Below, piece by piece: positions 1-4,804 of a stretch of DNA of 5,028 nt; positions within the stretch are counted from its first letter, which is position 1; each line of letters begins with the position of its first letter. Below the pieces are notes generated by a model. The model worked only from the letters and a program-made list of their open reading frames with translations. It did not search any database and had not been told where the DNA came from. This stretch comes from UBA8516 sp035457865 (GTDB lineage Archaea > Thermoproteota > Nitrososphaeria > Nitrososphaerales > Nitrosopumilaceae): the NCBI GenBank assembly GCA_035457865.1, contig DATIAR010000067.1:1-5028 (forward strand), in the 5' to 3' direction. The translations under genes and the position numbers were made by a program.

Positions 1-810
1 ACTGCATATCTTGGCTACAAAGGAATAGAAAACAACTTCAAAGTTCCAATATTTGGAAACCGCGCACTCTTTCAGGCAGAAGAACGCTCGCACAGAAAAA
101 ATCAGTACTATCTTTTAGAAAAGGCAAGGATAAAGCATCCAAAATTATTCAAATCACCAAAAGAGATAGACAGGCCAGCAATAGTAAAGGTTCAAGAAAA
201 GTCCCGCAAGCTTGAAAGGGCATTTTTTAACGTCTCGTCATATTCTGACTATAAAGACAAGACTGAAACTAGGATAAAACATGGCCTGATATCAAAAGAG
301 GATCTCAAGATTGCAAGCATTGAGGAACTTGTGATAGGCACTTACTTTAATTTCAACTACTTTTCCACTCCAATTTCAGAAGAGGTAGATTTTATTGGAA
401 TAGAAAGAAGACTACAAACAAACCTGCATGACTTTAACGCACTACCTGCAAGGCAACAGCTTGAGATCGATGTGTCTTTGCAAAACATCGAGGTAGGTCA
501 CACACCTGCAAGCATACGTGAATCGTTACTAGACAAAGTCATATCAGCTGGTGACAAGTTTGTTCGTGCAGTAAAAAAAGAATATTTTCCTGGAATAATA
601 GGACCATTTTCCTTGCAGAGTGTGATAACACGTGACTTGGAAATCATAGTATATGATGTGTCATTGCGTGTTCCTGGAAATCCAATTCTTGCAACAACGA
701 GTCCTTACACAAAATACAAGTATGGAAGTACATTTGGTGTTGGAAGAAGAATTGCAATGGAGCTTAGAAAAGCTCAACAAGAAGGAAGACTGGCAGAGAT
801 AGTAACCTAG
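1..810 (+). CDS. purP: 5-formaminoimidazole-4-carboxamide ribonucleotide synthetase (PurP), 5'-truncated by the window edge
   Basis: PurP uses ATP and formate to formylate AICAR to FAICAR, the folate-independent archaeal version of the ninth purine-biosynthesis step; it is a cytosolic ATP-grasp enzyme. Frame 1 is open from base 1 to a TAG stop, giving 269 residues. Family members are roughly 340-360 residues, so about 80 N-terminal residues lie outside the window. A GTG at 331 is in frame but is not the start, because clear PurP sequence continues upstream of it. Visible family landmarks are FGNR near residue 18, RPAIVK around 59, a pattern like the family's E-R-x-F-F, the RESLLDKV segment, GPFSLQS, and the C-terminal GSTFGVGRRIAMEL block. 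All key segments in the visible part look intact and there is no frameshift. The downstream gene is convergent and overlaps the end by three to four bases. Family identification rests on motif recognition and is confident. Confidence 0.92.
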   Translation, partial: TAYLGYKGIENNFKVPIFGNRALFQAEERSHRKNQYYLLEKARIKHPKLFKSPKEIDRPAIVKVQEKSRKLERAFFNVSSYSDYKDKTETRIKHGLISKEDLKIASIEELVIGTYFNFNYFSTPISEEVDFIGIERRLQTNLHDFNALPARQQLEIDVSLQNIEVGHTPASIRESLLDKVISAGDKFVRAVKKEYFPGIIGPFSLQSVITRDLEIIVYDVSLRVPGNPILATTSPYTKYKYGSTFGVGRRIAMELRKAQQEGRLAEIVT

Positions 811-1280
811 ACTTCCATCTTTTCTTTTAACAAACTCTTTCTTACAAGAATTGGAACATTGTAAAATGACGCTAGTGCAACTGCATCAGATGCTCTATAG
901 TTTCGCATGACAAGCTCTGTCTTTCCAGTAAAGTACAGGTTTGCCCTCAAGACGCTGCCGCTTTCATATACTTTGATCTTTACCATAAACAGTTCATTTA
1001 GTTCGGCAATCTCTTCAATCATATTGTAGATGGTTGGAATAGAATCCCTGTGACCCTCGATGAAGTTTGTGATGTGTCTTGCCACCTCGCCAGAAAAGGC
1101 CCTCATGTGGAACTCTTTTCCGTCATCTGATCTTAGAATTAAGATACCCTCTACCCCGTAGGGATCAACAAAGCCTACGTACGTTATCTTGGCATCCTCA
1201 TAATCCGAGTCTTGAATTTCGTTGATCTTCACGTTTGATTGTTTGAGCCATTCATTACAGATAAAGCCTTTGGCAAACAC
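807..1280 (-). CDS. DUF151 / bifunctional nuclease (BFN) family protein
   Basis: This 157-residue protein matches the compact DUF151 family; plant relatives were described as dual RNase/DNase enzymes, while the role of archaeal members is not settled. The N-terminal half has the YVGFVDPYGVEGILIL strand region (about 34-49), followed by a DDGKEFHMRAFSGEVARHI segment that corresponds to the family's 'grrlpiwIG..eA' region (about 52-70). The best signature is C-terminal: RNYRASDAVALASFYNVPILV (127-146, from the RN) matches the family pattern aRpSDAiALA...vPIyv. The length is normal for the family. The start is GTG (1278-1280); no in-frame ATG lies upstream before a TAA, and the first internal Met would remove a third of the domain. 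It converges with purP, sharing CTAG at the stops, and diverges from the membrane-protein gene with 38 bases between starts. A weak AT-rich box on the minus strand near 1299-1307 could serve it. The family call is confident; nuclease activity is not proven by sequence. Confidence 0.82.
   Translation of the reverse strand: MFAKGFICNEWLKQSNVKINEIQDSDYEDAKITYVGFVDPYGVEGILILRSDDGKEFHMRAFSGEVARHITNFIEGHRDSIPTIYNMIEEIAELNELFMVKIKVYESGSVLRANLYFTGKTELVMRNYRASDAVALASFYNVPILVRKSLLKEKMEV
819..830 (+). terminator. T-rich tract after purP, possible terminator
   Basis: The sequence tcttttcttttaa begins about nine bases after the purP stop. Archaeal transcription commonly ends on plus-strand T-runs without a hairpin. 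The tract lies inside the 3' end of the convergent nuclease-type gene, where it encodes Lys/Glu-rich residues, so it may simply reflect coding sequence. Weak support. Confidence 0.25.
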
Positions 1281-1286
1281 AGATAC

Positions 1287-1294
1287 AATTTAAT
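1287..1294 (+). promoter_or_regulatory. TATA-like box for the membrane-protein gene
   Basis: The AT-rich aatttaat is centred about 28 bases before the ATG at 1319, which places the expected archaeal transcription start within a base or two of that ATG. This fits a leaderless mRNA and supports M1 rather than the internal Met at residue 7. The whole promoter sits in the 38-base gap between the divergent starts. Confidence 0.45.
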
Positions 1295-1318
1295 GTCACA
1301 AAAATTGAGTTTGGAATA

Positions 1319-2146
1319 ATGGAAAAGCAGGTGACAATGCAAAAGTCCTATCGTGCAATGATTATTGTTGGATTTTTATCAATTGGAGTTTCCTTTTTTA
1401 TATATACAAAATATGATTATGCAGCAGTCACCCAAGAAATGATTCCATTTCTTGAAAGAATTGCAGTAGGAATGTATGTTGTACTCTTTATGTCATTTGG
1501 AGCAATTGCGTACGGACTGTACAAGTTCTATAAGGTAAAAATTACACAAGGAGGTGAATCTATTTCTTCGATAATTGCAAATTCAATTAACAACAAAAGA
1601 TCAAAACAAGTCTTTGTTGCAAGTGCGATAGGTTATGGAATATTTTTTTCACTGACATCTGGGATACTTGTATATCAACCCGAAGTAATATTTTCACAAC
1701 ACTATGGAGCCATAGTTCCATCAGTGCACATCACTCCTTGCTGCGGCCCTGCAGGATACATGCCATCAATAGTTGGATACTTGACAGAACATGTGGGTTT
1801 TAAGATAATTCCTATTAATTTTGTATTACAGGTCACAGTCTCGTTTCTAGTAGGTCTTAACTTTGCACTTGCCTCAAAAGCATTCTTGGTTTACAAAAAA
1901 GCGGGAGGAATCGGCGGTTTTGGTGCAGTAACTGGCCTTTTCATAGCATGTCCTACATGTGCTGGAACGTTGTTGAGTACTCTTGCAGGAGCTGGTGCAA
2001 TAGGTGTCTTTACAGTAGCACTGACACAACTTCAAACTGTATTTATCGCAGCATCGATCCCAGTCTTACTTGTAACTCCTGTAATAATGGCAAGAAACAT
2101 CAGAAAATTTACTCTTGGAAGCTGTGCTGTAGAGACTAAACCGTGA
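1319..2146 (+). CDS. Six-helix integral membrane protein with CCGP and CPTC motifs, function unknown
   Basis: I do not recognise a characterised family. The 275-residue sequence has about six hydrophobic segments (near residues 12-29, 46-68, 98-119, 163-189, 198-231 and 236-258), so it is a polytopic membrane protein. Two cysteine motifs stand out: HITPCCGPAGYMP (C141, C142) in the loop between helices 3 and 4, preceded by several histidines (H128, H137), and ACPTCAGT (C211, C214) inside helix 5. A further Cys (C269) lies near the basic C-terminus. Paired Cys/His at membrane boundaries could bind a metal such as copper or form redox disulfides, and archaeal ammonia oxidisers depend heavily on copper, but this is inference only. 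The ATG start agrees with the TATA-box spacing. The gene is monocistronic in appearance: the neighbour upstream is divergent, and a T-run follows the stop directly. Its last 11 bases overlap the end of the minus-strand interrupted frame. Confidence 0.8.
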   Translation: MEKQVTMQKSYRAMIIVGFLSIGVSFFIYTKYDYAAVTQEMIPFLERIAVGMYVVLFMSFGAIAYGLYKFYKVKITQGGESISSIIANSINNKRSKQVFVASAIGYGIFFSLTSGILVYQPEVIFSQHYGAIVPSVHITPCCGPAGYMPSIVGYLTEHVGFKIIPINFVLQVTVSFLVGLNFALASKAFLVYKKAGGIGGFGAVTGLFIACPTCAGTLLSTLAGAGAIGVFTVALTQLQTVFIAASIPVLLVTPVIMARNIRKFTLGSCAVETKP

Positions 2147-2393
2147 CTGATTTTTTTACTTCAGGTGTCTTCCAATCTCCAATGTTGTAACCATCGCGTC
2201 TGAGAAATTTCAATGTAAGCTTGTAGACAAGCTCATCATGATCAACTGTCTCTAGAATCTCTTTCCAGGTGACCTTGCCATCAAGTTCAATTTTTTTTTA
2301 AAGCTGACCTGCAATCACTTCGGCAATCTGCTTGCACTGGTCAAAAGTCTTGCCGTTTTTGTAAGCTCTAGTCCTAGTGTCACAGCTATCCAT
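2136..2393 (-). pseudogene. Small gene interrupted by an in-frame TAA (31 + 53 residues), unknown function
   Basis: Reading the minus strand from ATG at 2393 gives 31 residues starting MDSCDTRTRAYKNGKTF and ending AEVIAGQL, then a TAA (2298-2300), and then 53 more residues in the same frame, KKIELDGKVTWKEILETV to the Lys-rich end, before TAG (2136-2138). The downstream part reads like genuine soluble protein (e.g. DELVYKLTLKFLRRDGYNIGDW), with a mixed charged/aliphatic helix pattern and no other stop, so I infer one 85-residue gene broken by a single codon. The stop abuts a run of nine A on the coding strand, a place where mutation or sequencing error is likely; however, both halves are in the same frame, so a substitution or a whole-codon change explains it better than a one-base indel. 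A TATA-like box sits 26 bases before the ATG, so the promoter looks intact. No recognised domain. Alternatives are that only the 31-residue peptide is made, or that the stop is an assembly error. Confidence 0.55.
2151..2157 (+). terminator. T7 run, probable terminator of the membrane-protein gene
   Basis: Seven consecutive T start four bases after the TGA stop of the membrane protein. No hairpin precedes it, which is normal for archaeal U-tract termination. The run lies inside the minus-strand interrupted frame, where it reads as lysine codons, so dual use is possible. Confidence 0.45.
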
Positions 2394-2414
2394 GCTAAAA
2401 AATGATATGAAGTT

Positions 2415-2424
2415 CAATAAAAAG
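2415..2424 (-). promoter_or_regulatory. TATA-like box for the interrupted small gene
   Basis: On the minus strand this reads CTTTTTATTG, centred about 26 bases before the ATG at 2393, as expected for a leaderless archaeal transcript. It supports 2393 as the true start and suggests that the interrupted frame is, or recently was, expressed. The same T-run could also act as a terminator for minus-strand RNA coming through the 2440-2509 hairpin. Confidence 0.4.
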
Positions 2425-2439
2425 TTCTTTAAATTAAGA

Positions 2440-2509
2440 GCCGGAAACGCAAGAAACGCTGCATACCAATGTACGTCACGCTTTAGGGTTATTACCCCGC
2501 GTTTCCGGC
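2440..2509. other. 70-base element closed by a perfect 11-bp inverted repeat; candidate structured RNA
   Basis: GCCGGAAACGC at 2440-2450 is exactly complementary to GCGTTTCCGGC at 2499-2509; the arms are GC-rich (8 of 11) in an otherwise AT-rich spacer. The 48 bases between them can form two smaller stems: GGGT-tatt-ACCC (2486-2497), and an imperfect one around TAC-caat-GTA (2464-2473), giving a three-way-junction-like shape. The 5' arm sequence GAAACGC is repeated nine bases on (2453-2459), so two 5' strands could compete for the one 3' arm. On the plus strand ACA follows the stem after a single base (2511-2513), as in H/ACA guide RNAs, but I could not find a convincing kink-turn. It is not a tRNA: no T-loop or D-arm fits on either strand. 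On the minus strand it is followed by T5 at 2419-2423 after a gap, so it could instead be a 3'-end structure for the methyltransferase mRNA. Confidence 0.5.
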
Positions 2510-2578
2510 AACATAGAGTGCGTGATTTAGATATTTAACAAAGCATGGTGATTTTCAATCATGATAATTAAAGAACGA

Positions 2579-3427
2579 TCATGTCTTTGGCAAAACGCAT
2601 TTGATAAGTGCATAATCTATGATTCCTTTTTGTGACGCATCTTTCATTTTTAGTAATGATTTGAAAAGAATATTTTCAAGATATGATGGATATTCTTTTA
2701 AAATTTTATGTCTCAATGAATCTCTATTTTGGATGTAATAGTCAGTTAATGGTTCGTACACACTTTTTCCTATCTTTTGAAATTCGCTAATGTGAAAACC
2801 ACCTCTTCTTATTTCAGATTTGATATTATCTAATGTATAGTGTTCTGATGACCACGTAAAAGAAAGAATTCCTAGTTTCATAAATGACACAAGAGATTCT
2901 TCTGTGGTAACAGGAATTGCCATGACTAGAATCCCATCTTTGTTTAGGACTCGCCTTGACTCTCTGATAAAACCAGTCAATGGTTTGAAGTGCTGTGCGG
3001 ATTCTAGCGCAATTACTCTGTCAGCGCAATTGTTTGCAAGTGGTAAGGTTGTTGAAGTAGAATTTACAAATGATACGTCATTATTTTTATACGGTGTCTT
3101 TAGCTGACCAAAATTAATATTCACACATATAATGTGCAACAAATCGTAGATTGACTTCCAGTGTATGGCTGGTGCAGAAAAACCGCTGCCTACGTCTATC
3201 AGAGTTTTTGCAGAATCTAGTTCAGCTAGATTTCCAATTATTGTACAGAGTTTGTGCTGAGCTTCGATAGGATCCTTTGTAGTTTGATCCCAAAATCCAA
3301 AGTTGAGCATGTTGCCACCAGTTGCAAGCTGCATGACAGGAGACAGCGAGTTGTAGAGATTGACCACATCATGCTCATTGCGTCTAAAAGTCCACAAAAG
3401 AACTTGAAATGGATTTATTGAGACCAA
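2579..3427 (-). CDS. Class I SAM-dependent methyltransferase
   Basis: This is a 282-residue Rossmann-fold methyltransferase, probably acting on a small molecule or lipid-like substrate. SAM-binding motif I is LIDVGSGFSAP (76-86), followed by a post-I strand CVNIN (101-105), the acidic motif ADRVIALESAQHF (135-147), and RVLNKDGILVMAIP (159-172), the usual motif III region. An N-terminal helical part with MLNFGFW (40-46) resembles the LNxGYW-type segment of UbiE/EryG/tocopherol-type small-molecule methyltransferases. The C-terminal 90 residues form a cap of unknown specificity. Two deviations are visible: motif I ends in GSGFS instead of GxGxG, and the usual acidic residue that binds the SAM ribose after motif I appears to be Asn. 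The start is TTG (3425-3427); there is no upstream in-frame ATG, and a strong TATA box 27 bases upstream places the transcript start at that codon, so the mRNA is probably leaderless. The gene lies 46 bases downstream of the dehydrogenase but has its own promoter. The substrate cannot be inferred. Confidence 0.82.
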   Translation of the reverse strand: MVSINPFQVLLWTFRRNEHDVVNLYNSLSPVMQLATGGNMLNFGFWDQTTKDPIEAQHKLCTIIGNLAELDSAKTLIDVGSGFSAPAIHWKSIYDLLHIICVNINFGQLKTPYKNNDVSFVNSTSTTLPLANNCADRVIALESAQHFKPLTGFIRESRRVLNKDGILVMAIPVTTEESLVSFMKLGILSFTWSSEHYTLDNIKSEIRRGGFHISEFQKIGKSVYEPLTDYYIQNRDSLRHKILKEYPSYLENILFKSLLKMKDASQKGIIDYALIKCVLPKT

Positions 3428-3450
3428 TGTTGTTTCTAAACCGGTTGCCG

Positions 3451-3460
3451 ATATATACTA
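3451..3460 (-). promoter_or_regulatory. TATA box of the methyltransferase gene
   Basis: The minus strand reads TAGTATATAT, the clearest TATA box in the window, centred about 27 bases before the TTG at 3427. It decides in favour of the TTG start with essentially no leader, and separates this gene's expression from the dehydrogenase whose stop lies 14 bases upstream of the box. Confidence 0.6.
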
Positions 3461-3473
3461 GTTCAGATAGTTT

Positions 3474-4415
3474 TCATTTCTTGCTTATCTTCTTAACAAA
3501 TTCAAGTATCCCAGTATAATCCAACTCGCCAAAACCGTTTTCGATGGCATCTTGATACAACCTGTTTGCAAGTGTTGTCATTGGTAAAGACAGGTTGAAT
3601 TTTTCTGCAGCCTGGTTTATTGTATCAAGATCTTTTTTCATCATCTTAAGAGTAAAGGTTGGTTTGAAATCTCCTTTTATCATCTTGGGACCTTTGTTTA
3701 CACTCATCCCTGTCTTGAAGTATGTAGAGTTTAAAATTTCCAAGAAAATTTCTGGCTCAAGACCTGCTCCTCTAACCAAAGTGATGCTTTCTGACAAAGA
3801 CAATGCAAGCATCGAAATCTGCAAGTTCATTGCCAGTTTCATTGCATGACCTGAACCATTTTCTCCTAGGTAAAACGTCTTGCTACCAATGGTATCAAAG
3901 ATTTTTTTATGATTCTCATAAACTGTTTTGTTTCCACCAACCATGACAACAAGCTCACCGTTTTCTGCCTGCGTTGGTCCTCCCATAACTGGCGTGTCAA
4001 GCATGGGAATTCCACTTTCTGCATATTTTTTTGCAATCTCTCTTGATGAAACTGGGTTTATCGTACTCATGTCAGCTACGACCAGTCCGTCATGTTTGCC
4101 ATCTGCAATTCCATCTTTTCCAAAAGAAACAGCTTCTACGGCTTGGGCATCTTTGACTATGGTTATTACTAGATCAGAAGACTTGGCAACATCTCTTGGA
4201 GAATCAACTACTGATGCTCCAAGAGTTTTTAGACGGTCTGCTTTTTCTCTAGTTCTGTTATAGACAGTCAACTGATAGCCTGATTTTAAAAGCCTGGTTG
4301 CAACAGCGCTTCCAAGCATTCCAGTCCCAATAATTCCTATCTTATTCAACGAATGCATTCTCTTTTGATTCGCTTTGTATTCTTTCCTATTGCAGTATTG
4401 CTTAACATTGAACAT
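3474..4415 (-). CDS. NAD(P)-dependent beta-hydroxyacid dehydrogenase (3-hydroxyisobutyrate dehydrogenase / GLYR family)
   Basis: This 313-residue protein has all hallmarks of the beta-hydroxyacid dehydrogenase family, which reduces or oxidises small hydroxy acids and semialdehydes (3-hydroxyisobutyrate, tartronate, glyoxylate, succinic semialdehyde). The dinucleotide loop is GIIGTGMLG (27-35). NRT at 53-55, after the second strand, favours NADP(H), as in glyoxylate/succinic semialdehyde reductases. The substrate-binding block is DTPVMGGPTQAENGEL (140-155), the catalytic lysine is K193 in GSGHAMKLAMN, and KKDLD (260-264) is the conserved cofactor-closing segment. In an ammonia-oxidising archaeon a semialdehyde reductase would fit the 3-hydroxypropionate/4-hydroxybutyrate cycle, but that is inference. 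Start choice: ATG 4415 gives a basic 19-residue extension and has a TATA box about 27 bases upstream; ATG 4358 (MHSLNKIGIIG) matches where relatives normally begin but has no box of its own. Both could use the same promoter, the second with a 57-base leader. Family confident, substrate open. Confidence 0.86.
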   Translation of the reverse strand: MFNVKQYCNRKEYKANQKRMHSLNKIGIIGTGMLGSAVATRLLKSGYQLTVYNRTREKADRLKTLGASVVDSPRDVAKSSDLVITIVKDAQAVEAVSFGKDGIADGKHDGLVVADMSTINPVSSREIAKKYAESGIPMLDTPVMGGPTQAENGELVVMVGGNKTVYENHKKIFDTIGSKTFYLGENGSGHAMKLAMNLQISMLALSLSESITLVRGAGLEPEIFLEILNSTYFKTGMSVNKGPKMIKGDFKPTFTLKMMKKDLDTINQAAEKFNLSLPMTTLANRLYQDAIENGFGELDYTGILEFVKKISKK

Positions 4416-4429
4416 AAATCTGAAACTTT

Positions 4430-4447
4430 CTTATATGATAAATATAG
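4430..4447. promoter_or_regulatory. Bidirectional AT-rich promoter with a TATA box on each strand
   Basis: The stretch cttatatgataaatatag holds TTATATG on the plus strand (4431-4437), 24 bases before the ATG at 4458, and TATATTTA on the minus strand (4439-4446), about 27 bases before the ATG at 4415. Both spacings are those of leaderless archaeal genes, so one 18-base stretch appears to drive the divergent pair. The two boxes abut, so pre-initiation complexes could not occupy both at once, which would make the genes compete. Confidence 0.5.
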
Positions 4448-4457
4448 AATCCGTGAC

Positions 4458-4754
4458 ATGCCATTGGCAAATGACGTCATAATAAGATTAAACGAAATCA
4501 CAACATCGGTTTCAAGTAAAAAGAACCTCTCACAAGTAGATGAGAACATGATCAAAGATACCTTCAAAAGCATAGTTGAAGGTGGCGGACGATACGACGT
4601 CTATGAGATAGAATCTTGGTTTGCACTAGAAGGTTCGTGGAAAGATAAATCAGTTGTAGATCGTATAATGAACATCGCACATTATCAACAAACAAAATAC
4701 GAAGAAAAAAACAAACTAAAATTTGTCTCTGATGACTGTAGTTGTGGTAATTAG
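4458..4754 (+). CDS. 98-residue protein of unknown function with a CxC tail
   Basis: I recognise no family. The frame is open from ATG 4353, but that start would overlap the 5' end of the dehydrogenase gene and read through its promoter; ATG 4458 sits at the right distance from a TATA box (4431-4437) and is preferred. The protein is small, soluble and mostly helical: an N-terminal segment MPLANDVIIRLNEITTSV, a lysine-rich stretch, a central glycine/aromatic core EGGGRYDVYEIESWFALEGSW (41-61), then a charged helix (VVDRIMNIAHYQQTKYEEKN) and a short tail with Cys94-x-Cys96 (SDDCSCGN). The compact aromatic core and the strong charge pattern look like a real, constrained protein rather than a chance frame. 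It is divergent from the dehydrogenase and shares its promoter region; the next frame starts 50 bases downstream. The CxC tail could bind metal or be redox-active, but two cysteines alone are weak evidence. Confidence 0.65.
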   Translation: MPLANDVIIRLNEITTSVSSKKNLSQVDENMIKDTFKSIVEGGGRYDVYEIESWFALEGSWKDKSVVDRIMNIAHYQQTKYEEKNKLKFVSDDCSCGN

Positions 4755-4804
4755 AACAAAAAATACAAAATTTCTTCTAAATGCTACACTTTTATTGCCT
4801 TGGC

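Noticed and set aside
331..333. GTG at 331 as the start of purP
   Set aside because: Recognisable PurP sequence (FGNR, RPAIVK) is in the same open frame upstream, back to base 1.
1948..2139. 63-residue plus-strand frame inside the membrane-protein gene
   Set aside because: A Cys/Ser-rich out-of-frame shadow lying wholly within a clearly coding frame, with no promoter of its own.
2440..2509. tRNA gene, because the ends pair like an acceptor stem and the length is 70 bases
   Set aside because: No T-arm with a TTCRANY-type loop, no D-arm, and no 5-bp anticodon stem could be placed on either strand; the perfect stem is 11 bp, not 7. Permuted or split forms were also not supported.
2549..2561. 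Small inverted repeat TGATT-ttc-AATCA just downstream of the methyltransferase stop
   Set aside because: Only five AT-rich base pairs and no T-run follows on the minus strand, so it is within chance expectation.
2904..3107. 67-residue plus-strand frame opposite the methyltransferase
   Set aside because: Antisense shadow of the SAM-binding domain coding sequence; no domain-like features.
3595..4263. Two plus-strand frames (3595-3849 and 3928-4263) opposite the dehydrogenase
   Set aside because: Antisense shadows; Ser/Thr/Pro-rich or hydrophobic composition that follows from the reverse complement of the conserved dehydrogenase motifs.
4346..4573. 75-residue minus-strand frame across the divergent promoter
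   Set aside because: It runs through both the promoter and the 98-residue gene on the opposite strand, and its sequence is low-complexity Leu/Ser/Phe-rich.
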